A DNA stretch of 64,000 nucleotides from Cellvibrio sp. OA-2007 (GTDB taxonomy: Bacteria; Pseudomonadota; Gammaproteobacteria; Pseudomonadales; Cellvibrionaceae). Of the stretch, positions 28,632 to 38,684 are shown piece by piece. A program made the translations under genes and the position numbers. The notes below the pieces were generated by a model. It worked only from the letters and a program-made list of their open reading frames with translations, was not told where the DNA came from and ran no database searches. Location of the stretch: NCBI RefSeq assembly GCF_000953825.1, contig NZ_BBUL01000097.1, positions 284,725 to 348,724 of the forward strand, read 5' to 3'. Position 1 is the stretch's first letter; every line of letters starts with the position of its first letter.

Positions 28632-30610
28632 TGACAACGTTTGATCTATTTATCAGTCAATTTCATTTTCTGCGCCCTTGGTGGTTGCTCACACTCGCGC
28701 CTGTTATTCTTATCGCGCTGTTGCTTTGGTATCAAAAACACACGGCGCGCTCATGGCAACAAATAGTGGCGCCGGAACTATTGCACTATTTGCTCGACGG
28801 CCAAACCACTCGCATTCGCCCATGGCAACTCATCGCACTTTTAATTGCCTGGATTATCAGTTGCATTGCACTCGCTGGCCCCAGCTGGGAAAAACGTCCG
28901 GTTGCCGTTGAGCAAAATCAACAAGCATTAGTGTTGCTACTTGATCTATCGCCGTCGATGATGAGTGAAGATGTAAAACCATCGCGCTTGGTGCGTGCAA
29001 GATTAAAAATTGCTGATTTATTGCGCCTACGCAAAGATGGTCAAACCGCTTTATTAGTCTATGCCGGCGATGTGCATGTGGTGACACCGCTCACCGATGA
29101 TACCGAAACCATCAACAATATTATTCCCGCGCTGCACCCTAACATCATGCCAGCGCAAGGTAGCAATACTGAAGCTGCGGTCGCTCGCGGTATTGAATTA
29201 TTAAAAAATGCCGCCATCACCCAAGGCGATTTATTGCTGATTACTGATGGTATAGACAAAACCGCGCAAGCCAATATCACCGATATTATGTCGCGCGAAA
29301 GCCAATATCGTTTATCCATTCTCGGTGTGGGTGGCACCGCCCCTACTCCCATACCCAGCGAAAAAGGTGGCTTCGTGCGCGACAAAAATCGCAACATAGT
29401 CACCACTCAAGTCAACGCCAATGAATTGCAAAATCTCGCCAACGAAAACCGTGGCCGCTACCGCTCACTGGCAAATACCAGCAGTGATATTGATTATTTA
29501 ATGGATCTGCCCACACCGAAAAAAGAAGAAACGCAACGCGTAGAGCGCGAATTCGACAGTTGGTACGACCGCGGTCACTGGTTAGCCTTATTGCTCTTGC
29601 CGATTATTCTCTACTGTTTCCGCCGCGGCGTTCTGCTCAGCCTTTTGCTTGTTCCCTTAATTGGCCTCACCCCAAGTAAAAGTTATGCCTTTGGCTGGGA
29701 TGATTTATGGAAAAACAAAAATCAACAGGCCTATGAAAAATTGCAGCAGGAACAAGCGGCTGCAGCGGCAGAACAATTTGATCAGCCCGAGTGGAAAGCC
29801 AGCGCCCAATACCGCGCAGGCAATTATGAAGATGCGGCTAAAAACTTTGCCAAATCCGACACAGCAGATGCGCATTACAATCGCGGCAACGCGCTTGCCA
29901 AGGCCAATAAATTGCCGGACGCAATCAAGGCCTATGACCAAGCTTTAGAGCGCGATGCAGATCATGCTGAAGCGAAGAAAAACCGCGCCTTGGTTGAAGA
30001 ACTGTTGAAGCAACAGCAACAAAATCAAGAACAAAATAAAGATCAGGATCAACAAGACAAACAAGATCAAGATCAAAACCAGCAAGATCAACAGAATCAG
30101 GATCAACAAAAACAAGATCAGCAAAATAACGATCAACAGAACAAACAACAAGACCAGCAACAACAAGAAAAAAATAACAAACAGCAAGATCAACAAAATC
30201 AGCAAGAGTCAGAAAACCAACAAGACTCCCAACAACAAAAAGATCAGCAACAAAAAGACCAACAAGAGCAGCAAGAACAACAGGAAAAGTCTGAGCAAGA
30301 ACAATCAGATCAGGAACAATCTGAACAAGAAAAGTCAGAAGAAGAAAAAGCCGCCGAAGCAGCACAGCGCGAGCAAGAGGAGCAACAAGCTGCCGAGGAA
30401 AAACAGCAGCAAATGCAAGCTGGCGAACGCAAAGATGACGACCTAACCGACGAGGAGCGTCAGGCAATGGAGCAATGGCTGCGCCGTATACCGGATGATC
30501 CGGGTGGCCTATTGCGCAACAAGTTTAACTACGAGCACTACAAGCGCAGACAGGAAATGATGAATGGCGATTGGGAACCCGCCGAAAATGGTGCTGAAAA
30601 TCGCTGGTAA
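28631..30610 (+). CDS. BatB/BatC-like VWA-TPR fusion with glutamine-rich tail
   Basis: 659 residues. Two N-terminal membrane spans, a VWA domain (MIDAS LLDLSPSMMSED near residue 104, LLLITDGIDKT), a further span near 316-345, then TPR units (SAQYRAGNYEDAAKNF, HYNRGNALAKANKLPDAIKAYDQAL). Residues about 455-600 are almost entirely Q, D, N, K, E and S, a long disordered or coiled polar segment. The conserved C-terminal block around LRRIPDDPGGLLRNKF resembles BatC/BatB ends. The protein combines roles that are separate genes in some bat operons. Confidence 0.92.
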   Translation: MTTFDLFISQFHFLRPWWLLTLAPVILIALLLWYQKHTARSWQQIVAPELLHYLLDGQTTRIRPWQLIALLIAWIISCIALAGPSWEKRPVAVEQNQQALVLLLDLSPSMMSEDVKPSRLVRARLKIADLLRLRKDGQTALLVYAGDVHVVTPLTDDTETINNIIPALHPNIMPAQGSNTEAAVARGIELLKNAAITQGDLLLITDGIDKTAQANITDIMSRESQYRLSILGVGGTAPTPIPSEKGGFVRDKNRNIVTTQVNANELQNLANENRGRYRSLANTSSDIDYLMDLPTPKKEETQRVEREFDSWYDRGHWLALLLLPIILYCFRRGVLLSLLLVPLIGLTPSKSYAFGWDDLWKNKNQQAYEKLQQEQAAAAAEQFDQPEWKASAQYRAGNYEDAAKNFAKSDTADAHYNRGNALAKANKLPDAIKAYDQALERDADHAEAKKNRALVEELLKQQQQNQEQNKDQDQQDKQDQDQNQQDQQNQDQQKQDQQNNDQQNKQQDQQQQEKNNKQQDQQNQQESENQQDSQQQKDQQQKDQQEQQEQQEKSEQEQSDQEQSEQEKSEEEKAAEAAQREQEEQQAAEEKQQQMQAGERKDDDLTDEERQAMEQWLRRIPDDPGGLLRNKFNYEHYKRRQEMMNGDWEPAENGAENRW

Positions 30611-30657
30611 AACAACAGCCCATGGCCCTGAATAGTTATTTGCAACGGAAATAAACA

Positions 30658-32400
30658 ATGAAACAATCTTTAATGAATGTACAAAAATACCTCAGCCACT
30701 GTGTCGGTTTTTTATTAATGATTAGCGGGCTCAATGTTTACGCGGGCAATCTGACCGCCAGTGTGGATCGCGATGTATTAGGACTGGAGGAAACCTTTAC
30801 CCTCGTATTACGCTATGACGAGCAAATCAATACAACACCGGATTACGAACTGCTGCGCAAAGACTTTGATATTTTAAATACCCAAAGCGGTACACAAATG
30901 AGCATTATCAATGGCAGCATGGAAGCATCTACCGAATGGAAAATTGCCCTCGCCCCCAAACGTATTGGTAAATTATTAATTCCCTCTTTTACCATTGACG
31001 GCGCCATTAGTGATGCGATTGAAATAACTATCGAAGGGAAAAGTAAATCGCCAAAAAATACCGACAACAATGTCTCGGTAGAAGTTGAAACCAGTAAAGA
31101 CAGCAGTTACGTGCAAGAGCAAATCATCGTTACCCTACGCCTCTACACTACCGTAGGCCTTAACGGCGTGGAGCTACAACCACTGCAAGTAAAAGATGCA
31201 CTGGTCGTCAACATAGATGAAAAACAATACCAAACCAAAATCAATGGCCGCCCGGGTGCGGTAGTAGAAACCCGCTACGCCGTGTTTCCCCAGCAAAGTG
31301 GCGAGCTTATTATCCCCAGCATGTTGTATCAGGTTTCTGTCAACTCTGGTCAACGGGATGTGTGGGATCGTTTTTACGGCAACAGCCAGAATAATATTTT
31401 GCGTTTACGCACCGATGAAACGCGCATCAACGTATTACCCGCACCGGCCAGTACAAATTCTGGTGAATGGTTGCCTGCCCTCAATGTCAGCCTGAGTGAA
31501 CACTGGAGCAACAGTATCGATTCATTAAAAGTAGGCGAACCAGTTACTCGCAGCATCACCATTAAAGCAGATGGATTAACTGCCGGACAAATTAGCCCAC
31601 TGCAATTAGCGCCTATTGATGGCCTGACTTTTTATAATGATCAAGCGCAAACTGACGACCAAAAATCTACCAATGGCGTTGAAGGTTCGCGCATTGAAAC
31701 TATTGCGATAGTGCCCACCAAAGCAGGCCATTTCACCTTGCCAGAAGTTAAAGTGAATTGGTGGGACACCAAAAGTAATAGCTTTCGCACTGCCAGCTTG
31801 CCCGCCGTTTCCCTTACCGTTGGGCTTGGCGATATGAGCCAGCTTTCGGTGCCAGCAGCTCCAGCTCCGACAGAAGCGCCCACTAGCGTAGATCTCAATA
31901 CTGATTTAAGCAGCATTCCACCGCAGCAAACCCTAGTGCAGGAAAAAACACCGCTCTGGTTGTACATTAGCAACGTATTAACACTGATTGTGGCAGCATT
32001 TTTTGCGCTGCGTTTCTGGCAGAACAAACGCGAGCTTACCGCCATTTACACAACGGATAAGTATGAACAAAATGAGTTGAATCAAAATGAAAATAGCGCA
32101 TGGAATAAGGTCAAACGCGCACTTACCGAACAGCAGCCCGGTGAATTACGCAAAGCATTAATAACCTGGGGTCAGGCCTATTGGACGAGCGAATCCATCA
32201 CCAGCTTGCAGGCCATTGCAGAACAGGCACAAAATCCAGCGCTAACTGAGGAGCTGCGCAAATTGGATGAGGCCATATTCAGCGCAAACAATGCAAATCC
32301 CAATACCGAAACCCTGCTGCAACTATTGGCCAACCTGCGCAAACAGAAACATAAAAAAGCGGCCGATAGCACCAAGTTGCGGCCGCTCTATAAAAATTAA
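30658..32400 (+). CDS. BatD-like oxygen-tolerance protein
   Basis: 580 residues. Signal peptide (residues about 1-29), then a long periplasmic region of repeated beta-sandwich domains (DRDVLGLEETFTLVLRYDE, VETRYAVFPQQSGELIIPS), a membrane span near 433-452 and a cytoplasmic helical tail. BatD closes the operon; such operons are linked to oxidative or envelope stress tolerance in other bacteria, and this is family knowledge, not visible here. It starts 47 bases after the batB stop. Confidence 0.9.
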   Translation: MKQSLMNVQKYLSHCVGFLLMISGLNVYAGNLTASVDRDVLGLEETFTLVLRYDEQINTTPDYELLRKDFDILNTQSGTQMSIINGSMEASTEWKIALAPKRIGKLLIPSFTIDGAISDAIEITIEGKSKSPKNTDNNVSVEVETSKDSSYVQEQIIVTLRLYTTVGLNGVELQPLQVKDALVVNIDEKQYQTKINGRPGAVVETRYAVFPQQSGELIIPSMLYQVSVNSGQRDVWDRFYGNSQNNILRLRTDETRINVLPAPASTNSGEWLPALNVSLSEHWSNSIDSLKVGEPVTRSITIKADGLTAGQISPLQLAPIDGLTFYNDQAQTDDQKSTNGVEGSRIETIAIVPTKAGHFTLPEVKVNWWDTKSNSFRTASLPAVSLTVGLGDMSQLSVPAAPAPTEAPTSVDLNTDLSSIPPQQTLVQEKTPLWLYISNVLTLIVAAFFALRFWQNKRELTAIYTTDKYEQNELNQNENSAWNKVKRALTEQQPGELRKALITWGQAYWTSESITSLQAIAEQAQNPALTEELRKLDEAIFSANNANPNTETLLQLLANLRKQKHKKAADSTKLRPLYKN

Positions 32401-32435
32401 TTCAGTTTATTGCTTAAACGGTCATGTATTTCAAA

Positions 32436-32527
32436 GGTCACTCCCGCTCGCGGGAGTCCAGCTTTTAATGCTGTTCAAAACCAAAGGGTCCCCGCAAACA
32501 GGATGACGAAAGTGCTCATCCTGACGT
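32436..32527. repeat. Pair of palindromes, REP-like element
   Basis: Directly after batD: ggtcactcccgctcgcgggagtccag (7-bp stem actcccg/cgggagt), then 42 bases on a second hairpin caggatga/tcatcctg. The GTCACTCCCG...CGGGAGTCCAG and GGATGACGAAAGT words resemble dispersed intergenic repeats seen in many proteobacteria. It may also terminate batD. The copy number in this genome is unknown. Confidence 0.4.
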
Positions 32528-32537
32528 AGCTCAAAAA

Positions 32538-33341
32538 TCAGTTTCGATAGTACTGCAACCGATCAATCTGGCGATCAAACTGATTGAGCACATGTTCAAT
32601 ACACTGGGTCGCCAAGGTAAAATAATCGCTCGGCTGAATAGTTGGATGATCAACAATTAATTGCGTTTCTATACAGCGCAAAAGCTTTTGAATCTCTGCC
32701 CGCGAACTATCTGGCCATGATGCATCAATACTGGATGCAATTTTATTGCGCAAATGATTAAGCTGGATACGCAACACGCTGGAACACTCACCTTTTGCTG
32801 CGACACCTGTACCCAACGCGCGCGCCTGCCCAATATATTCCGCAATCGATAATAAGTAGCGCCAATCTGTATCCATTGCATCGCCAGTAATTTTGGAAAG
32901 ATGATGCACATCCGCCACATCATCAATTAAATACAGCAAATTAGCGATCAGGATATTATGTTGCTTAAAGTTTTTTTCGGCATCGCCCTGCATGTAAGTA
33001 ACACCTAGGCGTGTCCAGTGATCAACTAAACTGGACCACTTCACATTGCCACGAATCCAGTCGCCGGCCTGATCTAATTCACTCATGACCCGTTTAATTT
33101 TCATGGCCATTTTCTCTATATCCGGCTTAGCACCCAAATTGCCATTAATAAAACCTGTCGTTAACCCACGGTGCTGTTGTACATAGGTTAATAGACTACG
33201 CAATAGTTTTATGTACTCAATACCTTGGGTAAACAACAGAGTTGCATAACGCTTTTTACGGGTTAACGAAACTATTAAAAAAACTAAAAAACCTACCGGA
33301 AAAGCGAACAAAATAATCATTAGCGATACAGGAGTTTCCAT
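32538..33341 (-). CDS. Membrane-anchored NIT-like (nitrate/nitrite sensing-like) protein
   Basis: 267 residues. One N-terminal membrane segment (residues 5-27), then an all-helical cytoplasmic domain with LLTYVQQHRGLTTGFINGN around residues 51-69, a pattern seen at the start of NIT (nitrate- and nitrite-sensing) helical domains. I assign it to this fold tentatively. It starts 4 bases after the stop of a chemoreceptor gene on the same strand, so it probably works with that protein, perhaps as its sensory partner. Confidence 0.6.
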   Translation of the reverse strand: METPVSLMIILFAFPVGFLVFLIVSLTRKKRYATLLFTQGIEYIKLLRSLLTYVQQHRGLTTGFINGNLGAKPDIEKMAMKIKRVMSELDQAGDWIRGNVKWSSLVDHWTRLGVTYMQGDAEKNFKQHNILIANLLYLIDDVADVHHLSKITGDAMDTDWRYLLSIAEYIGQARALGTGVAAKGECSSVLRIQLNHLRNKIASSIDASWPDSSRAEIQKLLRCIETQLIVDHPTIQPSDYFTLATQCIEHVLNQFDRQIDRLQYYRN

Positions 33342-33345
33342 AGTA

Positions 33346-34479
33346 CTACTCCGATTGATGAGTCAATCTATGCAAGTGGTCGGCAATTTCAGCAGCTTGT
33401 CCAGCGCGATAACTATTTTGATTCGCCAGATCCGCTACCGTTTCTATATGTTTTGAAATCTCACGCGCGGCTACACTTTGTTGCGTGGCAGCAACTGAAA
33501 TTTCATCGATTAATCCAAAAACATCATCAGTTGTTGTTAAAATTGACTTTAAAGATTCATCTGCACTGAATACACCTTGCAATGATTTATCGGTTTTTTC
33601 TACAACGTTTTTCATGCTCACTAACACTTGCTGCATGCTCTCCTGTACACGCGCAATATTGGTTGCAATTTCACTGGCAGAACCTTGGCTTCGCACCGCC
33701 AGTGCCCGCACTTCATCGGCGACTACAGCAAATCCACGCCCATGTTCACCTGCCCGGGCCGCCTCAATTGCAGCATTTAATGCCAGTAAATTTGTTTGCC
33801 CGGCAATATCACTGATCACCTGCGACATTGCGGTCACGTTTTGCATTAACGCACCCAATTGGCTGACGCGCTCCTCCGTTTCACGCGCAAGGTTTGCCAC
33901 TGCGTTAACTTCATTGCTGGCTCCCGCCAATGCAGTGCCACCACTTTTACTAAAGTCACAAGCTTTGGTTGCCGCATTGCGTGCTGAAGCGATTCGGCTG
34001 CTGATATCGTCGATGCTGTGGCTAATCTCCGTGATCGCCGCCGCACTGGATGCCGTAGCACTGGATTGATAAGCCGCACTTTTTGAAACGTCTTTTGCAT
34101 TGCTCGCCAACTCAGCGGACGAGTGCCCGATCTCCTTCACTGCATCTTTATATTCTGCGTTACGTCGCTGCCGCGACTTAAACACATCGATAAATGTGTC
34201 GTGTAAACCATTAAGTGGCCCAGCAACCAATTGATTCCAATCAACCACCTCACTCTTATCAACAGCAAGCAAATAACGCTGAATACCCTCAATATCTTTA
34301 CTGACACCACCCACAATACCGAGAATCAAAATCACCACCAACAACATGGGCAGCAACAACCACAAACTGCTGCTGGTAAAGATAATGGCCCCTGCCACCA
34401 ATAACAAATTGCCGAAAATAGCGGCCAACAATACCCAGGATTTAACCGATGCAACCGCCTGTCCCAAAAAACGCACCAT
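33346..34479 (-). CDS. Methyl-accepting chemotaxis protein with no periplasmic domain
   Basis: 377 residues. Two adjacent hydrophobic segments (about 13-33 and 36-60) with almost nothing between them, then a cytoplasmic signalling domain with the hairpin tip [20 protein letters not shown] and flanking methylation helices. There is no periplasmic ligand domain and no clear HAMP. A signal must come from inside the cell, the membrane, or the adjacent NIT-like protein. ATG 34479. Confidence 0.9.
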   Translation of the reverse strand: MVRFLGQAVASVKSWVLLAAIFGNLLLVAGAIIFTSSSLWLLLPMLLVVILILGIVGGVSKDIEGIQRYLLAVDKSEVVDWNQLVAGPLNGLHDTFIDVFKSRQRRNAEYKDAVKEIGHSSAELASNAKDVSKSAAYQSSATASSAAAITEISHSIDDISSRIASARNAATKACDFSKSGGTALAGASNEVNAVANLARETEERVSQLGALMQNVTAMSQVISDIAGQTNLLALNAAIEAARAGEHGRGFAVVADEVRALAVRSQGSASEIATNIARVQESMQQVLVSMKNVVEKTDKSLQGVFSADESLKSILTTTDDVFGLIDEISVAATQQSVAAREISKHIETVADLANQNSYRAGQAAEIADHLHRLTHQSE

Positions 34480-34680
34480 TACACAACCTCCAACCAGGCC
34501 TTACCCAACAGGGCGGAATAAAAACTGGCACGCATTTAGTGCAAAGAAATTATCCGCCACCGCTAATGCAACAAAAAGACGCACAACCTCTTGCGAATTT
34601 TTACTTGCGGTCAACATCCAAGGTATTACCTTCAACATTCATGCCAGCGGGAATTGTTGTGCTGCCAATAAGTGCGCAAT

Positions 34681-34714
34681 AAAAAAGGCAGGAACCGTTT
34701 ATGGTGCCTGCCTT
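34681..34714 (-). terminator. Terminator of pepN
   Basis: Read on the minus strand: stem aaggcagg/cctgcctt with about 14 bases between, followed by six T residues, 33 bases after the pepN stop. The 268-base interval 34480-34747 shows nothing else I can support. Confidence 0.8.
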
Positions 34715-34747
34715 GATAAAACAGTAGGAATGGAATTGAGCGTTTGG

Positions 34748-37447
34748 TTACGCCAAGCTTTTACTCACCACTTCGAATACATCTTTAGAGAGTGCTGGCT
34801 CGGCCATAATTCGCTCCAACTCCGCTTTCATTAAGCCTTGCCGCTCAGGGCTGTACTTTTTCCATTTGGTCAGCGGCGTTAACAAGCGCGAAGCGATTTG
34901 TGGGTTTTGTGTATTTAGCACGATGATTTGATCGGCTAAAAATGCATAACCTGCGCCAGCATCGGCATGGAAGTTAATCGCATTGCCATTGCAAAAGCTG
35001 GCAATCAGCGCGCGAATTTTATTGGGATTTTTGCCATCGTAAGCTGGATGTTGCTGCAAGGATTTTACTTTGGCGAGCGTATTGGGCAATGCACAACTGG
35101 CCTGTACCATTAGCCATTGATTAACGACTAATGATTCATCTTGCCAGCGCTGATAAAAATCAGCGAGTGCAGATTCAGCCAAGGTGTGTGCAAGCGGTGC
35201 GTCTGTATTCACTAATTGTGTCAGCGCGGCCATTACATCGGTCATGTTGTTGGCGGTGCGATACTGCTGCTCACAGGCGCGAATTAATTCATCTTCACCC
35301 AGCAACATCAAATAACCCAGCGCAACATTTTTTAAACTGCGCGCGGCAATTGCATCGGCCGTTGCAGCGTAGGCTTGTGTGTGGTCATAGGCAGTGTAAA
35401 TTCCCATAAATTCGGTGCGCAGTTCACGCGCGAGAATTTTACGAATCGCGCTGCGACTGTGGTGAATAGCCTCAACATCAACCACCTCAGCCAATTCGCT
35501 GATATAAGCTTCTGTGGGCAGGCTGAGCATATAGGCCACCATAGCCTTATCGAGACTCTCGTCTTGCAGTACGCTGCGATAGGCGGCAATTAACTCCGCA
35601 TCAAGCTGTAACGCCGCAAGATTTTCACCACGCTGATAAATACTCATTGCGAAATAGATCGCCTGCAAGCCCAATTGCTGGCTCGCCTCCCAGCGATTAA
35701 AGCCATCGCTGTCGCGGCTCATTAATACAATTAAATCGGCGCGACTGTAGCCGTACTGTAATTTCACCGGCGCCGAAAAACCGCGCAGCAAACTCGGCAC
35801 GGGTTTTTCTTGCACGCGCTGGAATACAAAGGTTTGTTCGGCAGCGGTTAACTCTAAAACCTGGTGGGTGTTATCACCGGTTTCAAAATCCGGCTCTGCA
35901 TCTTTTAAATACAGCGGCAAATCCCCTGCACTACCTAACAAACCTACTGCAATTGGAATATGGAACGGCAGTTTGGTTTGACACTCAGGTGTTGGCGGGC
36001 AAGATTGTTTAATGGTCAGCGAATACTCTTGTGTATTTTCATCGTAATGATCGGTGACCTGCAAACGCGGGGTACCGGCTTGCGAATACCAGCGTTTGAA
36101 TTGGCTGAGGTCGCGCCCTGATGCATCTGCCAAGGCCGCCACAAAATCTTCGGTAGTCACTGCTTGGCCATCGTGCCGTTCAAAATACAAATCCGTACCT
36201 TTGCGGAAATTTTCTTTGCCGAGCAAGGTCGCCAGCATACGAATAATTTCTGCACCTTTTTCGTAAATCGTCATGGTGTAGAAATTGGAAATTTCGATAT
36301 AGGACTCCGGGCGAATCGGGTGCGCCATGGGACCGGCATCTTCCGCAAACTGTAAGGTGCGCAGCAGGCTCACATCCTCAACACGTTTGACCGTGCGCGA
36401 GCCAAGATCCGCTGAAAACTCCGAGTCGCGGTAAACGGTAAAACCTTCCTTCAAACTCAACTGAAACCAATCGCGACAGGTCACGCGGTTGCCGCTCCAG
36501 TTGTGGAAATATTCGTGTGCGACTACCCCTTCAACACGCTGAAAACCGGCATCGGTAGTGGTTTCCGGTTTTGCCAGCACGCAGGATGTATTAAAAATAT
36601 TGAGCCCTTTATTTTCCATCGCGCCCATATTGAAATCATCTACCGCAACGATCATAAAAATATTCAGATCGTATTCGCGGCCATAGACTTGTTCATCCCA
36701 GCGCATCGAATTTTTGAGCGAGGTCATGGCGTGCTCGCATTTGTCCAAATCTTTTGGTTCGACAAATATTTTTAATGCCACTTCACGCCCAGTGCAAGTG
36801 GTGAAACTGTCTTCAATGTGGGCGAGATCCCCCGCCACCAAGGCAAATAAGTAGGCCGGTTTTTTGAAAGGATCGTGCCAGGTGGCAAAGTGGCGATCAT
36901 TATCTGCTTCACCTTGATCGATCAAATTACCGTTGGAGAGCAGCACCGGGTATTTTTTATCGGCCACCACAGTAGTGGTGAATTCACTCATCACATCGGG
37001 GCGATCCAGGTAATAAGTAATTTTGCGAAAACCCTCCGCTTCGCACTGGGTGCAATACATAGTGCGCGAGCGATACAAACCTTCCAGCGAGGTGTTTGCT
37101 TCGGGTTTAATTTTAGTAATGGTCAGCAATTTGAATTCTGCGGGCGTATTAAAAATAGTGATATTTTCTTCACCAAACTCGTAATCATCTGCTGAAAGAA
37201 TTTTTCCATCCAATGCGATAGAAACCAATTCCAAATCCGCACCGTGCAAGGTCAACTGTGTTGCTGGTGCTTGCGCTGCGGGGTTGCGATACAAATGCAG
37301 CATCGCACTGACAATCGTTTCGCCTTCATAGATTTCAAAACGCAGATCTGTCGTTTTAATCAGGTAACCGGGAACCTGATAATCTTTTAAGTAAATTGTT
37401 TTTGGTTGTAAATTATTGGCCGGTAGCGATTGTTCAACAGCTGTCAT
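34748..37447 (-). CDS. pepN: Aminopeptidase N
   Basis: 899 residues, M1 zinc aminopeptidase of the bacterial PepN type. GAMENKGLN exopeptidase motif near residue 276, zinc site HEYFHNWSGNRVTCRD followed by LKEGFTVYRD, and the DUF3458-type C-terminal domains. Cytoplasmic; trims N-terminal residues from peptides. ATG 37447 with AAGGA 7 bases before it. yeaC lies 17 bases upstream on the same strand. Confidence 0.96.
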   Translation of the reverse strand: MTAVEQSLPANNLQPKTIYLKDYQVPGYLIKTTDLRFEIYEGETIVSAMLHLYRNPAAQAPATQLTLHGADLELVSIALDGKILSADDYEFGEENITIFNTPAEFKLLTITKIKPEANTSLEGLYRSRTMYCTQCEAEGFRKITYYLDRPDVMSEFTTTVVADKKYPVLLSNGNLIDQGEADNDRHFATWHDPFKKPAYLFALVAGDLAHIEDSFTTCTGREVALKIFVEPKDLDKCEHAMTSLKNSMRWDEQVYGREYDLNIFMIVAVDDFNMGAMENKGLNIFNTSCVLAKPETTTDAGFQRVEGVVAHEYFHNWSGNRVTCRDWFQLSLKEGFTVYRDSEFSADLGSRTVKRVEDVSLLRTLQFAEDAGPMAHPIRPESYIEISNFYTMTIYEKGAEIIRMLATLLGKENFRKGTDLYFERHDGQAVTTEDFVAALADASGRDLSQFKRWYSQAGTPRLQVTDHYDENTQEYSLTIKQSCPPTPECQTKLPFHIPIAVGLLGSAGDLPLYLKDAEPDFETGDNTHQVLELTAAEQTFVFQRVQEKPVPSLLRGFSAPVKLQYGYSRADLIVLMSRDSDGFNRWEASQQLGLQAIYFAMSIYQRGENLAALQLDAELIAAYRSVLQDESLDKAMVAYMLSLPTEAYISELAEVVDVEAIHHSRSAIRKILARELRTEFMGIYTAYDHTQAYAATADAIAARSLKNVALGYLMLLGEDELIRACEQQYRTANNMTDVMAALTQLVNTDAPLAHTLAESALADFYQRWQDESLVVNQWLMVQASCALPNTLAKVKSLQQHPAYDGKNPNKIRALIASFCNGNAINFHADAGAGYAFLADQIIVLNTQNPQIASRLLTPLTKWKKYSPERQGLMKAELERIMAEPALSKDVFEVVSKSLA

Positions 37448-37464
37448 AATGAAATCCTTAAAGT

Positions 37465-37731
37465 TTATTCAACCCACTTAATCGGTTTATCTTGCGGCTC
37501 ATGATCATGATCATCGTCGCCACAATAGGTGTGCGGTTCTGGCGGGATATAACCGGTATGTTGCTCTGGCGGCAGGTTCTTGTGCTCGTACGCGATAACC
37601 GCTTGCATGCAGAGTTGGCGCTGTTCGGGGGACAAGCGATTGCCATCTGGCCACTTACCCAATTCAACTGCACGTTTTAAATTTTGATAAATTTCCGGCG
37701 TAAGACTGGAAAGTAATTGTTGTAAATCCAT
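37465..37731 (-). CDS. yeaC: DUF1315 family protein YeaC
   Basis: 88 residues: MDLQQLLSSLTPEIYQNLK, WPDGNRLSPEQRQLCMQAVIAYE and an acidic-histidine tail CGDDDHDHEPQDK. The DUF1315/YeaC family has no known function. The ATG at 37731 is preferred to the in-frame TTG at 37746. Upstream of pepN by 17 bases. Confidence 0.88.
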   Translation of the reverse strand: MDLQQLLSSLTPEIYQNLKRAVELGKWPDGNRLSPEQRQLCMQAVIAYEHKNLPPEQHTGYIPPEPHTYCGDDDHDHEPQDKPIKWVE

Positions 37732-37777
37732 AAATTTCTCACTCAATTCTTTATCTCAATCAACATGACGTTTGATA

Positions 37778-38620
37778 TTAACGTCGATATAAATGTTTGG
37801 TCGCGAATGCATAAATGCTACCAGCAATTAATCCACCCAAATGCGCGGCATTCGCTACAGAACCGGCAATAAAATAATCTACCGCGCCGGTCATACATAA
37901 GACTAAAAAGAACAGCATAAATCCAATTAAAGCCGGCGGAACCGCCACCAGCGGGTGCGGAGCCAAGCGCTGTCGCACTGCAATAAAACCGACCAATGCA
38001 TAGACCACACCCGACATGCCGCCAAACATTGCACTGCCGCTCCACAGGTATTGCGCAATATTCGAGGCAACCGCAGTGATCACAAAAAATAATAGAAAAT
38101 GCCAGCGCCCGAGAAACAACTCTAAACGTCGGCCTAAATCCCACATCCATAAACTGTTAAACAGCACATGTAAAATGCCAAAGTGCAAAAAAGCGGGCGT
38201 GAGCAAACGCCAAATTTCACCGCGCGCTAATGACTCAGCTAGGGGAAGAAAATGCGTGTCGTTATAATCCTGAAAGCTGAAATAGCTGGCCAGTGGGGTA
38301 CCGATCACTAAGGCGCCCAAACCGCTGAGAACAATCAGCATCAGCACCACCGGCACATGCAGCGCCTGCTCAACTAATGTGGGTTCGCGAGGCTCTGCCG
38401 ATGTATCAGCACTAACCGCAGACTGTAAATCGACTTGTCCATCTACATACTGACCAAGAAAGTCTTGCAGCGCGGGAATAACAGCTGCATCCACTACTGC
38501 CAGACATTGCTGACCGTTTTCTTCGCTAATACGATGCTCCAATCCGCGCTCGCGCAAATAACGGCTAAGCGCGCTTAAATCCTGATCGAGCGGAAAATAT
38601 TTTACGGCAATCCAGTTCAA
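37778..38620 (-). CDS. Rhomboid-family intramembrane serine protease
   Basis: 280 residues. N-terminal cytoplasmic domain of about 95 residues resembling GlpG, then six or more membrane segments with the catalytic serine in FGGMSGVVYALVGF and the catalytic histidine in ANAAHLGGLIAG. HFGILHVLFNSLWMWDLGR is the conserved loop-1/helix-2 region. Cleaves membrane proteins within the bilayer. The frame has only TTG 38620 as a start near the conserved N-terminus. Confidence 0.92.
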   Translation of the reverse strand: MNWIAVKYFPLDQDLSALSRYLRERGLEHRISEENGQQCLAVVDAAVIPALQDFLGQYVDGQVDLQSAVSADTSAEPREPTLVEQALHVPVVLMLIVLSGLGALVIGTPLASYFSFQDYNDTHFLPLAESLARGEIWRLLTPAFLHFGILHVLFNSLWMWDLGRRLELFLGRWHFLLFFVITAVASNIAQYLWSGSAMFGGMSGVVYALVGFIAVRQRLAPHPLVAVPPALIGFMLFFLVLCMTGAVDYFIAGSVANAAHLGGLIAGSIYAFATKHLYRR

Positions 38621-38684
38621 TGTCGGTTCCGGTATAAAAATGAATAATTACAGATACGGAGGTGAACACTTAAAGATCAACGAC

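Noticed and set aside
29925..30467. Long minus-strand open frames opposite the batB Q-rich region
   Set aside because: They are Leu/Val/Phe-rich antisense images of a CAA/GAT-rich coding stretch, without ribosome sites or family patterns.
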